From Desulfobacula sp. (GTDB lineage Bacteria > Desulfobacterota > Desulfobacteria > Desulfobacterales > Desulfobacteraceae), in the NCBI GenBank assembly GCA_027858355.1, contig JAQICW010000121.1:1-6253 (forward strand): 6,253 nt of DNA, read 5' to 3'. Shown here in pieces: positions 1-6,253 of this stretch (position 1 is the first letter of the stretch; the number at the start of each line of letters is the position of its first letter). The translations under genes were made by a program, and so were the position numbers. Below the pieces are notes generated by a model. That model saw only the letters and a list, made by a program, of their open reading frames with translations, was not told the origin of the DNA and did not search any database.

Positions 1-1
1 A

Positions 2-124
2 ATCAAACGGGGTGATGTCATTGCCCTTCTCGGCAACACTGGACAAAGTACAGGTCCCCATGTTCATTATGAAATTCATCTTAATGGACCACCTGTAAAT
101 CCTTTAAACTATATTCTAAATTAA
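2..124 (+). CDS. M23/LytM-family metallopeptidase, C-terminal end (partial, 5' end outside window)
   Basis: Only the last 40 codons are visible, open from the window edge to a TAA at 122-124. They show the end of the LytM/M23 zinc peptidase fold: a G-D-V-I-A-x-L-G-x-T-G strand-turn, then S-T-G-P-H-V-H-Y-E (visible residues 16-24). H20-x-H22 is the family's HxH motif, whose second His is a zinc ligand. The tail V-N-P-L-N-Y-I is the usual end of the domain. Family members cut peptide cross-links in peptidoglycan or, when degenerate, activate amidases, and they act in the periplasm or envelope. Signal peptide, coiled coil and the first zinc ligands lie upstream and cannot be judged, so active peptidase versus EnvC/NlpD-like activator is undecided. 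An M23 gene just upstream of secA is a familiar arrangement in proteobacteria. The family call is secure; the specific role is not. Confidence 0.9.
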   Translation: MKRGDVIALLGNTGQSTGPHVHYEIHLNGPPVNPLNYILN

Positions 125-147
125 TCTTTGCATCTTTATTCTTTCCC

Positions 148-185
148 TAAAACAAAATTATTTTCAATTTTTTGTTTTATTTTTT
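148..185 (+). terminator. Weak terminator-like inverted repeat after the M23 gene
   Basis: TAAAACAAAA (148-157) is the exact reverse complement of TTTTGTTTTA (170-179), giving a 10-bp stem with a 12-nt loop, followed by a run of six T (180-185). Position and U-tract fit an intrinsic terminator for the upstream peptidase gene. The stem contains a single G-C pair, so it would be thermodynamically weak. In such AT-rich DNA it could also be coincidence. Confidence 0.3.
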
Positions 186-200
186 AAATTAATGATTATA

Positions 201-216
201 TATTTTACGTAAAATA
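201..216. repeat. Perfect 16-bp palindrome upstream of secA
   Basis: TATTTTACGTAAAATA reads identically on both strands with no spacer and lies 80 bp upstream of the secA start. Its right arm contains TAAAAT (210-215), a 5/6 match to a -10 hexamer. The geometry is that of a binding site for a dimeric regulator, but no regulator can be named. The surrounding sequence is AT-rich, so chance is possible, although the central ACGT breaks simple A/T composition. Confidence 0.4.
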
Positions 217-241
217 GCTAAATAGTGCTTGAACTAAAAAA

Positions 242-272
242 TTGGCAGTTGTCGGCGAGCACAAAATATTAT
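242..272 (+). promoter_or_regulatory. Candidate sigma70-type promoter for secA-clpS-clpA-aat
   Basis: TTGGCA (242-247) resembles a -35 hexamer. TATTAT (267-272) is a 5/6 match to the -10 consensus, but the spacing of 19 nt is longer than ideal; AATATT (265-270) at 17 nt is the alternative. Transcription would begin near 279 and leave a leader of under 20 nt. A promoter is expected somewhere in 125-296 because the upstream gene ends at 124, but this exact placement is weak. Confidence 0.25.
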
Positions 273-296
273 TATTAAATAACAGGCAGACTATAC

Positions 297-1451
297 ATGG
301 TATTCAATATTTTTACAAAAATCTTCGGGTCTAATAATGACAGAATTTTAAAAGATCTCCAACCGATTGTTGATGAAATTAATCTTCTTGAACCTCAAAT
401 GAAACTTTTGTCAGATGAGCAGATACCTCAAAAAACAATTGAATTCAAAGAAAGGATTGAAAACGGGGAAGCTTTGGATGATATTTTACCCACAGCCTTT
501 GCCCTTGTAAGGGAAGCCTCTATCAGGACTCTTGGCATGCGTCATTTTGATGTTCAGTTGATTGGGGGTATTGCACTTCACCAGGGATGTATTGCTGAGA
601 TGAAGACAGGTGAAGGTAAAACATTGATGTCCACTCTTCCTGCCTACCTTAATGCATTATCTGGGAAAGGCGTTCACATTGTTACTGTAAATGATTATCT
701 GGCCAAGCGGGATGCTGAATGGATGTCCCAAATTTATAATTTCCTGGGATTAAGCGTTGGTGCTATTCTCCATGATATTGATGACAAAGAAAGAAAACGT
801 TCCTATGGTGCAGATATTACCTATGGCACAAACAATGAATTCGGGTTTGATTATCTAAGGGACAACATGAAATTTGACAAAGAATCCCTTGCCCAGAAAG
901 AGCTAAATTTTGCCATAGTAGATGAGGTTGACAGTATTCTTATTGACGAAGCCAGAACACCTTTGATCATTTCAGGGGCTGCTGAAAAATCAACCCATTT
1001 TTACACCCATGTCAATACCATTATCCCGGCCTTTAAAAAAGACATAGATTATACACTTGATGAAGAATCAAAGAGCGTTTCTCTGACAGAAGTTGGAATT
1101 GCCAAGGGCGAAGACATTCTCAAAGTTGATAATCTATATGATCCGGCAAACATAGAAATACTCCATCACTTAAACCAGGCCCTGAAGGCGCACACAATTT
1201 TCAAGCGGGATACAGATTATATTGTTAAAAATAACCAGGTGATCATAGTTGATGAATTTACAGGGCGGTTAATGACGGGTCGACGTTATAGTGAAGGGCT
1301 TCACCAGGCCCTTGAAGCAAAAGAAAACGTTAAAATAGAAAATGAAAATCAGACCCTTGCCTCCGTTACTTTTCAGAATTATTTCAGGATGTATAACAAA
1401 TTATCCGGCATGACGGGTACGGCTGAGACAGAAGCACCTGAATTTAAATAA
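297..1451 (+). CDS. secA: SecA preprotein translocase ATPase, N-terminal part, ended by a premature in-frame TAA
   Basis: SecA is the cytoplasmic motor that binds preproteins and uses ATP to push them through SecYEG. These 384 residues cover NBD1 and the preprotein cross-linking domain. Visible motifs are the Q-motif-like [11 protein letters not shown] (81-91), Walker A T-G-E-G-K-T (104-109), Walker B D-E-V-D (209-212) followed by [10 protein letters not shown], the PPXD (roughly 227-365) with I-I-V-D-E-F-T-G-R (316-324), and [15 protein letters not shown] at 369-383. The ATG at 297 gives the normal SecA N-terminus ([11 protein letters not shown]) and has a modest AGGCAG Shine-Dalgarno at 284-289, 7 nt upstream. 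The frame stops at TAA 1449-1451, codon 385, where SecA proteins continue with a polar residue and then I-Y-x-L-D. The downstream sequence resumes exactly there in the same frame, so this is one secA gene broken by a single codon. On its own the piece lacks NBD2 and the scaffold and wing domains and should not translocate protein. Confidence 0.95.
   Translation: MVFNIFTKIFGSNNDRILKDLQPIVDEINLLEPQMKLLSDEQIPQKTIEFKERIENGEALDDILPTAFALVREASIRTLGMRHFDVQLIGGIALHQGCIAEMKTGEGKTLMSTLPAYLNALSGKGVHIVTVNDYLAKRDAEWMSQIYNFLGLSVGAILHDIDDKERKRSYGADITYGTNNEFGFDYLRDNMKFDKESLAQKELNFAIVDEVDSILIDEARTPLIISGAAEKSTHFYTHVNTIIPAFKKDIDYTLDEESKSVSLTEVGIAKGEDILKVDNLYDPANIEILHHLNQALKAHTIFKRDTDYIVKNNQVIIVDEFTGRLMTGRRYSEGLHQALEAKENVKIENENQTLASVTFQNYFRMYNKLSGMTGTAETEAPEFK
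1449..1451 (+). other. secA: In-frame TAA nonsense codon inside secA (codon 385)
   Basis: The codons before it read [14 protein letters not shown] and those after it [12 protein letters not shown]. From memory, the E. coli counterpart is E-F-S-S-I-Y-K-L-D-T-V-V-V-P-T-N, so exactly one residue is replaced by the stop, with no gain or loss of bases. One base change from CAA (Gln), AAA (Lys) or GAA (Glu) would create it. TAA is used as a normal terminator by the M23 gene (122-124) and aat (6101-6103), which argues against a genome-wide reassignment of TAA. Confidence 0.95.
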
Positions 1452-1487
1452 ATATATGACCTTGATGTCCTGGTAATCCCGACCCAT

Positions 1488-2819
1488 ATGAAAATGATCC
1501 GGGAAGATTATCCTGATCTGATATACAAAACAAAAAAAGAAAAATATGACGCTGCCATAAAAGAGATCATAAGGCTTTCTAAAAAGGGCCAGCCCGTACT
1601 TGTGGGAACCATTTCCATTGATGTTTCCGAGGATATGAGCAAAAAACTCAAGAAAAAAGGCATAAAGCATACTGTTTTAAATGCAAAGCATCATAAAGCA
1701 GAGGCTGAAATCGTTGCCAATGCCGGGCAGAAAGGTGCCGTTACCATTTCCACCAATATGGCTGGCAGGGGTACTGATATTGTTCTTGGAGAAGGAGTTA
1801 AAGCACTTGGCGGGCTCCATATTCTGGGCACATCCCGCCATGAATCCAGACGAATTGACAATCAGCTTCGCGGTCGTTCCGGCAGACAGGGGGATGAGGG
1901 GACTTCAAGATTCTATCTTTCTCTGGAAGATGATCTTTTAAGAATATTTGGCGGTGAAAAAATCCATGCAGTTATGGACAAACTCGGTATTGAAGATGGC
2001 GAGCATATTGAACATTCTTTTATCAGCAAGGCCATAGAAAACGCACAATCAAAAGTTGAAGGCCATAACTTTGAAATCAGAAAGCATTTGCTTGAATATG
2101 ATGATGTAATGAACCAGCAAAGGGAAGTTATTTATCGACAGCGGCGCAAAGCATTGATGGAAAAGGATTTAAAAACCGTTGTCATGGAAATGATCGAAGA
2201 CAAGACCTATGATATTGTTGAAGAATTTTTTATTGAAAAAACCCCTGTCCAGAAATGGGATTTAAAAGGGCTTAAAAAAAGAATTAAACAAGTCTTTAAC
2301 TTTAACCCTGACCTTGAAACGGCAGTGAATGAAAGCAATAGTCCGGAACAATTATCAGAAAAGCTTTTTGAGCATGTAAAAGAATTGTACGGCCAAAGAG
2401 AAGCTTCCATAGGTATTGATATCACAAGGGAAATTGAAAGGCATATCATTCTTCAAACCGTTGACAACAGATGGAAAGAGCATCTGTTATCCATGGATCA
2501 TTTAAAAGAGGGTATAGGGCTTCGTGGATATGCACAGCAGGATCCTTTGCGAATTTATAAAAAAGAAGGCTTTGACATGTTCCATGGGTTGATGGAAAGG
2601 ATTAAAGAAGAAGTGGTGGAGATTTTATTCAAGATCCAGATATCCACCCCTTCCCAGGTGAGTGAAATGAAAAAGAAAGAACAGGAAAATCTTACCTTTT
2701 CCCATTCAGACGGTTCCAGCATAAAGCAACCTGTGAAACGGTCTTCGATAAAAATACAAAGAAATGACCCCTGCCCTTGTGGAAGCGGCAAAAAATATAA
2801 AAAATGCTGCATGACTTAG
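1488..2819 (+). CDS. secA: SecA preprotein translocase ATPase, C-terminal part, in frame with the upstream fragment
   Basis: Numbered through the stop as one 840-codon gene, this part holds NBD2, the helical scaffold and wing, and the C-terminal linker. Homology begins at 1452; ATG 1488 (codon 398) is only the first available ATG and has no purine-rich ribosome site upstream. Motifs are [16 protein letters not shown] (486-495), [11 protein letters not shown] (523-533) with the arginine fingers, [12 protein letters not shown] of the scaffold helix, and [15 protein letters not shown]. It ends with the SEC-C zinc site C826-x-C828-x8-C837-C838, which binds Zn and contacts SecB or ribosomes in relatives. 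Total length is ordinary for SecA (roughly 830-900). No further stops or frameshifts are seen, so there is no long-term decay. Without suppression or re-initiation this half would not be made. The gene ends at TAG 2817-2819, and AGGAAA over that stop is the ribosome site of clpS. Confidence 0.93.
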   Translation: MKMIREDYPDLIYKTKKEKYDAAIKEIIRLSKKGQPVLVGTISIDVSEDMSKKLKKKGIKHTVLNAKHHKAEAEIVANAGQKGAVTISTNMAGRGTDIVLGEGVKALGGLHILGTSRHESRRIDNQLRGRSGRQGDEGTSRFYLSLEDDLLRIFGGEKIHAVMDKLGIEDGEHIEHSFISKAIENAQSKVEGHNFEIRKHLLEYDDVMNQQREVIYRQRRKALMEKDLKTVVMEMIEDKTYDIVEEFFIEKTPVQKWDLKGLKKRIKQVFNFNPDLETAVNESNSPEQLSEKLFEHVKELYGQREASIGIDITREIERHIILQTVDNRWKEHLLSMDHLKEGIGLRGYAQQDPLRIYKKEGFDMFHGLMERIKEEVVEILFKIQISTPSQVSEMKKKEQENLTFSHSDGSSIKQPVKRSSIKIQRNDPCPCGSGKKYKKCCMT

Positions 2820-2831
2820 GAAACATTGATA

Positions 2832-3140
2832 ATGACATCCACTGGCTCTGAAATAAAAGAGGACATTTCCTCAAGATCAAAAGACGATCTGCCGCCCATG
2901 TATAAAGTCATCCTCCACAATGATGACTATACCAGCATGGAGTTTGTGGTACAAATTCTTATAACCGTATTCGGAAAATCACTTGAAAAAGCGACAAAAA
3001 TAATGCTTAATGTACATAATAAAGGAAAAGAAATATGCGGTATCTATACAAGACAGATCGCAGAAACCAAAATTGAAACAGTACACAACCTGGCAAGCAA
3101 TAAAGGTTTTCCTTTAAAAAGTACAATGGAAAAGGAGTAG
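2832..3140 (+). CDS. clpS: ClpS, N-degron adaptor of the ClpAP protease
   Basis: ClpS is a small cytoplasmic adaptor that binds proteins with N-terminal Leu, Phe, Tyr or Trp and hands them to the ClpA N-domain. The 102-residue product has a short flexible N-terminal extension (about 1-20), then the conserved core Y-K-V-I-L-H-N-D-D-Y-T-S-M-E-F-V (24-39). N30, D31, D32, T34 and M36, with M58 and H62 in I-M-L-N-V-H-N-K-G, line the N-degron pocket in known ClpS proteins. The I-C-G-I-Y-T and A-E-T-K-I-E strands follow, so the protein looks fully functional. I chose ATG 2832, which lies 8 nt from the AGGAAA at 2818-2823. An in-frame TTG at 2826 would add two residues but sits only 2 nt from that site. 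It lies 12 nt after secA and 2 nt before clpA, so it is part of an operon. Its stop codon directly follows the AAGGAG that serves clpA. Confidence 0.95.
   Translation: MTSTGSEIKEDISSRSKDDLPPMYKVILHNDDYTSMEFVVQILITVFGKSLEKATKIMLNVHNKGKEICGIYTRQIAETKIETVHNLASNKGFPLKSTMEKE
3132..3137 (+). promoter_or_regulatory. Strong Shine-Dalgarno for clpA inside the end of clpS
   Basis: AAGGAG lies in the last codons of clpS, 5 nt before the clpA ATG at 3143 and just ahead of the clpS TAG at 3138-3140. This fixes the clpA start and implies translational coupling of adaptor and unfoldase. Confidence 0.8.
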
Positions 3141-3142
3141 GT

Positions 3143-5401
3143 ATGATTAGCAAAGAACTTAGTACAGCCCTCGGTTTTGCCGTAAGGGAGGCAAAAAAAA
3201 GAAGGCATGAGTATGTATGTGTTGAGCACGTTCTTTATGCAATCCTTAACCATGAAACAGGCGCCCAGACGATTGAACAATGTGGCGGCAACCCGGAACT
3301 GATAAAACAGGAACTTGAAAAATTCTTTAATGAAAAATTAACCAGGATTGACAAAAAAGAAGAATATGTATTGCAGCAGACCATTGGTTTCCAGCGAATG
3401 ATACAGCGCGCCATCAATCAGGCCCGATCTGCGGAAAAAAGTGAGGTCAATCTTGGGGATATTCTTGCCTCCATTTTCCAGGAAAAAGATTCCCATGCTG
3501 CATTCTATCTTGAATCAGAAGGAATTACCCGTCTTGATGTATTAAAATTAATTTCACACACGGTGGAACCTGCAAAAAAAGGTCCCCCGGCTATGGACCC
3601 GTCCCGGAGAATATTCAATCCTGACGACAGAAAATCAAAACAGCAGCAAAAGAAAGAACCCCTGGAAATGTTTACAACAAATCTTTTGCAAAAGGCAAAA
3701 GATAAAAAGATAGATCCGCTTATCGGAAGAGTTGATGAGATGGACAGGGTCATGCAGGTTCTTTGCCGCAGAAGAAAAAACAATCCTATTCTGGTGGGAG
3801 ATCCCGGAGTTGGAAAAACAGCCATTGCCGAAGGGCTTGCCATACTAATAAATGACAAACTGGTACCGGATCTTTTAGACAATTGTGAATTATATTCCCT
3901 TGATATGGGAACACTTCTTGCCGGAACAAAATATCGAGGAGACTTTGAACAACGTCTAAAAGATGTTATCAACGCCCTTGAATCCAAAGAAAACGCATTG
4001 CTGGTTATCGATGAAATCCATACAGTAGTAGGAGCCGGTGCAACCTCCAGCGGGTCCATGGATGCTTCAAATATTTTAAAGCCGGCTCTTTCCTCCGGAG
4101 ATATAAAATGTATCGGTACAACAACCTATGAAGAATACAAAAATCATTTTGAAAAAGACCGTGCTTTTTCAAGGAGATTTGAAAAAATTGAAGTCTGCGA
4201 GCCCTCCGTTGAAGAAACAACTCAAATTTTAAATGGGCTTAAACCTTACTATGAAGCACATCACGGTCTGACCTACACGGCTGAAACTATTGAAGCTGCG
4301 GCCTATCTGTCGGATAAATATATCAATGATCGGCTCCTGCCGGACAAAGCCATTGATGTTATTGATGAAACAGGTGCCTTTCTGCGGCTCAAGGGAAAAG
4401 GCAAACGGAAAATAGTTAGCCCCAAAGATATTGAAAAAATTGTCGCTAAAATTGCCAAAGTGCCTGTCACAAGTGTTACATCAACGGATAAAGCCAGCCT
4501 TTCATCCCTGCCAAAAAGAATGTTTAATGTTATATTTGGACAAAATGATGCCATTGAAACTTTGACCACTTCCATTAAAAGATCAAGGGCGGGTCTGGCA
4601 GCTCCGGATCGTCCCGTTGGATCTTTTCTTTTCATGGGACCGACAGGTGTTGGCAAAACAGAGGTTGCAAAACAGCTTGCCCATCATATGGGGATAGAAT
4701 TTTTAAGATTTGACATGAGTGAATACATGGAAAAGCATGCTGTTTCAAGACTTATCGGAGCCCCACCAGGATATGTGGGCTTTGACCAGGGAGGTATCCT
4801 GACGGACAGTATCAGGAAACATCCTCACTGCGTTCTATTGCTTGACGAGATTGAAAAAGCCCATATGGATCTTTATAATATTCTTTTACAGGTTATGGAC
4901 TATGCAACCCTGACGGACAACACGGGTAAATCAGCTGATTTCAGGAATGTTATCATCATCATGACATCCAATGCAGGGGCAAGGGAAATGAGTGTCAATT
5001 CCATTGGATTTGGCTCCCAGTCAGCAAATATTGATTCCAAAGGAATGAAAGCCGTTGAAAAGACATTCAGTCCTGAGTTTAGAAACCGGCTTGACGGTAT
5101 TGTACAATTTAACCATCTGTCCCCTAAGATCATGGAATTAATTGTTGATAAAAATATGAGAGAACTCAAAACCATGCTTAAGGTCAAAGAGATTAAATTG
5201 AGCTATTCTGCCAAGGTTCGGTCCTTTCTTGCAAAGGAAGGATATGACCCCAAATTTGGAGCCAGACCTTTGGCAAGGATTATCCAGACCCGGATAAAAG
5301 ACAAGCTCACAGATGAAATCCTTTTTGGCAAATTGGAAAAAGGCGGTAAAATATCCATTGGCCTTCGGAATAATGCGCTTAATTTTATCTTTAAAAGTTG
5401 A
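3143..5401 (+). CDS. clpA: ClpA, AAA+ unfoldase subunit of the ClpAP protease
   Basis: ClpA forms a cytoplasmic hexamer that unfolds substrates and threads them into ClpP. The 752-residue length is close to E. coli ClpA (758). Domains are a Clp N-domain of two repeats (about 1-140), which docks ClpS, a charged Lys/Gln-rich linker (about 145-175), D1 and D2. D1 has Walker A G-D-P-G-V-G-K-T (219-226), Walker B L-L-V-I-D-E (286-291), pore loop K-Y-R-G (263-266) and arginine fingers R344-R345. D2 has Walker A G-P-T-G-V-G-K-T (499-506), Walker B V-L-L-L-D-E (564-569), pore loop G-Y-V-G (543-546), R-N-R (647-649) and sensor-2 G-A-R (706-708). I-G-F-G at 621-624 is the ClpP-binding IGF/IGL loop. There is no ClpB-type coiled-coil middle domain between D1 and D2, and clpS is adjacent, so ClpA is preferred over ClpB or ClpC. 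All catalytic residues are intact. ClpP is not encoded here. Its TGA abuts the aat ATG. Confidence 0.97.
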   Translation: MISKELSTALGFAVREAKKRRHEYVCVEHVLYAILNHETGAQTIEQCGGNPELIKQELEKFFNEKLTRIDKKEEYVLQQTIGFQRMIQRAINQARSAEKSEVNLGDILASIFQEKDSHAAFYLESEGITRLDVLKLISHTVEPAKKGPPAMDPSRRIFNPDDRKSKQQQKKEPLEMFTTNLLQKAKDKKIDPLIGRVDEMDRVMQVLCRRRKNNPILVGDPGVGKTAIAEGLAILINDKLVPDLLDNCELYSLDMGTLLAGTKYRGDFEQRLKDVINALESKENALLVIDEIHTVVGAGATSSGSMDASNILKPALSSGDIKCIGTTTYEEYKNHFEKDRAFSRRFEKIEVCEPSVEETTQILNGLKPYYEAHHGLTYTAETIEAAAYLSDKYINDRLLPDKAIDVIDETGAFLRLKGKGKRKIVSPKDIEKIVAKIAKVPVTSVTSTDKASLSSLPKRMFNVIFGQNDAIETLTTSIKRSRAGLAAPDRPVGSFLFMGPTGVGKTEVAKQLAHHMGIEFLRFDMSEYMEKHAVSRLIGAPPGYVGFDQGGILTDSIRKHPHCVLLLDEIEKAHMDLYNILLQVMDYATLTDNTGKSADFRNVIIIMTSNAGAREMSVNSIGFGSQSANIDSKGMKAVEKTFSPEFRNRLDGIVQFNHLSPKIMELIVDKNMRELKTMLKVKEIKLSYSAKVRSFLAKEGYDPKFGARPLARIIQTRIKDKLTDEILFGKLEKGGKISIGLRNNALNFIFKS

Positions 5402-6103
5402 ATGCCCTTTTTCAGGTTATCAAAAAACTTAGACTTTCCCCCGGCCTGGCTTGCTCGATCTGATGGACTTTTATGTATAGGGGGAGATCTTTCCCCCCAA
5501 AGGCTACTCCTTGCTTATGAAAATGGAATCTTTCCCTGGTTTTCAAAAGATGAGCCTTTGCTTTGGTGGTCACCTGATCCAAGGCTGGTACTATTTCCAA
5601 AAAATATTAAGATTTCAAAAAGTCTGCATAAAAAAATAAAAAAAAATATCTATAGCATTACCGTAGACACGGCATTTGAGCAAACCATTCGTTCCTGTGC
5701 AAAACCAAGAAAAAATGAACAGGAAGGCACCTGGCTTGTAAATGAAATGGTTGATTCTTATATAAAACTTCATACGCTGGGATATGCCCATTCCATTGAA
5801 ACCTGGAGAGAAAACAAATTAGTTGGCGGACTGTATGGGGTTTGTCTTGGCAGATCCTTTTTCGGGGAATCCATGTTTTCTTTTGAAAGTGATGCATCAA
5901 AAATTGCTTTGGTCGCCCTTTCAAAACATTTAAAAAAACAGGATTTTGATTTAATTGACTGCCAGGTGACCACAGACCATCTTGTGAGTATGGGAGCAAT
6001 GGAAATTTCAAGGAATTCATTTCTTGATATCATCAGTGAATCTGTTAAAAAAAAAGATGACAAAATTATTTGGAGCCAGGACATCAACCTGGAACTCAAT
6101 TAA
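5402..6103 (+). CDS. aat: Leucyl/phenylalanyl-tRNA--protein transferase
   Basis: Aat transfers Leu or Phe from aminoacyl-tRNA to the N-terminus of proteins starting with Arg or Lys, creating primary N-degrons for ClpS-ClpAP. The 233 residues match the family length (E. coli 234). Signatures are F-P-P-A-W-L-A near the start, G-I-F-P-W-F-S (42-48), L-L-W-W-S-P-D-P-R (53-61), E-G-T-W (108-111), H-S-I-E-T-W (130-135), G-G-L-Y-G-V (142-147), G-E-S-M-F-S (155-160, E156) and L-I-D-C-Q-V (184-189). D186 and Q188 correspond to the residues assigned to peptide-bond formation in the E. coli enzyme. The ATG directly follows the clpA TGA (TGAATG) and has no convincing ribosome site, so translation probably depends on ribosomes finishing clpA. 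Two A9 runs (5638-5646, 6047-6055) lie in frame and do not disturb the ORF. Placement beside clpS-clpA unites the N-degron writer with its reader and unfoldase. Confidence 0.97.
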   Translation: MPFFRLSKNLDFPPAWLARSDGLLCIGGDLSPQRLLLAYENGIFPWFSKDEPLLWWSPDPRLVLFPKNIKISKSLHKKIKKNIYSITVDTAFEQTIRSCAKPRKNEQEGTWLVNEMVDSYIKLHTLGYAHSIETWRENKLVGGLYGVCLGRSFFGESMFSFESDASKIALVALSKHLKKQDFDLIDCQVTTDHLVSMGAMEISRNSFLDIISESVKKKDDKIIWSQDINLELN

Positions 6104-6104
6104 A

Positions 6105-6173
6105 ATGACATCCATGGTGGCTGCAAAACTCTTAAAAGAAATCATTGCACGGATATATGAAGATACACGCTAA
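6105..6173 (+). CDS. Possible 22-residue ORF just after aat (unassigned)
   Basis: An ATG one base after the aat stop opens 22 codons ending in TAA at 6171-6173. The peptide begins M-T-S-M-V-A-A-K-L-L and continues with an amphipathic-looking K-E-I-I-A-R-I-Y segment. I do not recognise it, and no clear ribosome site precedes it apart from coupling to aat. It could be the surviving start of a gene cut off by the different-looking DNA after about 6170, a real small peptide, or chance. Confidence 0.2.
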   Translation: MTSMVAAKLLKEIIARIYEDTR

Positions 6174-6174
6174 T

Positions 6175-6215
6175 AGCCAAAACTGGTACTCACGCTATCA
6201 CTCAAACACTTGGCT
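6175..6215. repeat. Short inverted repeat AGCCAA/TTGGCT
   Basis: AGCCAA (6175-6180) is the reverse complement of TTGGCT (6210-6215), separated by 29 nt. It sits next to the stronger hairpin at 6216-6241. Six bases with such a loop is weak by itself and is listed because the two stems abut and could form one structured 3' region. Confidence 0.25.
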
Positions 6216-6241
6216 GTCTTAACGCTTCTCTGCGTTAAGGC
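6216..6241. repeat. Hairpin-forming inverted repeat near the right edge
   Basis: CTTAACGC (6218-6225) pairs perfectly with GCGTTAAG (6232-6239) around the loop TTCTCT, and a G-U then a G-C pair extend it to 10 bp. The stem could end the secA-clpS-clpA-aat transcript, but no T-run follows on the + strand, nor on the - strand side, so it is not a standard intrinsic terminator. An 8-bp palindrome CTGTACAG (6243-6250) follows at once. The last 80 bases look more GC-rich and less gene-like than the operon, so a dispersed repeat or element edge is an alternative. Confidence 0.5.
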
Positions 6242-6253
6242 CCTGTACAGAAG

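Noticed and set aside
242..260. Possible sigma54 promoter (TTGGCAG followed by GGCGAGC)
   Set aside because: The -24 GG is present, but no GC doublet falls at the required spacing and there is no TTGC element.
242..334. A TTG-started frame of 30 codons overlapping the secA start, considered as a SecM-like leader peptide
   Set aside because: No Shine-Dalgarno precedes it, no arrest-like motif or signal sequence is visible, and it runs into the secA coding region.
1449..1451. Pyrrolysine or selenocysteine recoding at the secA stop
   Set aside because: The codon is TAA, whereas pyrrolysine uses TAG and selenocysteine TGA. SecA has neither residue at this position.
1401..1670. Open frame on the minus strand across the secA break, and similar antisense frames across secA, clpA and aat
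   Set aside because: They lie opposite strongly conserved genes, and their translations show no recognisable domain or ribosome site, so they are shadow frames.
5630..5646. A7-T-A9 run in aat, plus an A9 run at 6047-6055, as programmed frameshift or slippage sites
   Set aside because: The aat frame continues correctly through both runs to a normal C-terminus. Lys/Asn-rich A runs are expected in AT-rich genes.
6216..6241. Integron attC site or tRNA-like structure at the right-edge hairpin
   Set aside because: No R'/R'' core pair typical of attC and no cloverleaf could be drawn; a simple hairpin explains the symmetry.
1..6253. CRISPR array, phage or defence genes, or tRNA/rRNA genes
   Set aside because: No spaced direct repeats, no such protein families and no RNA-gene signatures were seen on either strand.

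Overview
The window is a compact housekeeping stretch of a fairly AT-rich bacterial genome (about 40% GC by eye). All genes are on the + strand. The protein sequences and the order M23 peptidase, secA, clpS, clpA, aat fit a Gram-negative proteobacterium-like organism. The SecA and ClpA flavour looks like the sulfate-reducing deltaproteobacteria (Desulfobacterota, Desulfobacterales-like). That placement is an inference from recalled family resemblance, not from a search.

Layout. Positions 2-124 are the 3' end of an M23/LytM peptidase gene. Positions 125-296 are an AT-rich intergenic region with a weak terminator-like inverted repeat, a perfect 16-bp palindrome and a poorly matching promoter. 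Positions 297-2819 carry secA, the preprotein translocase ATPase, interrupted by one in-frame TAA at 1449-1451. The reading frame continues without any indel on the far side and ends with the normal zinc-binding SecA tail. Next come clpS (2832-3140), clpA (3143-5401) and aat (5402-6103), spaced by 2 and 0 nt, so almost certainly co-transcribed and translationally coupled. The last 150 bases hold a tiny unassigned ORF and a strong hairpin, and the window ends there.

How the genes work together. Aat attaches Leu or Phe to proteins with N-terminal Arg or Lys. ClpS recognises the resulting bulky hydrophobic N-degrons. ClpA unfolds the captured substrate and feeds it to the ClpP protease, which is not encoded here. 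Thus clpS-clpA-aat is a complete bacterial Leu/N-degron recognition module minus the peptidase. SecA acts in a separate process, driving unfolded preproteins through SecYEG, and sits upstream of this module, probably in the same transcription unit.

The one real anomaly is the premature stop in secA, normally an essential single-copy gene. Both halves keep every conserved motif, so it is a recent nonsense change, a sequencing or assembly error, a suppressed or recoded codon, or (less likely) a two-piece SecA. I see no evidence for a previously undescribed system in this window.
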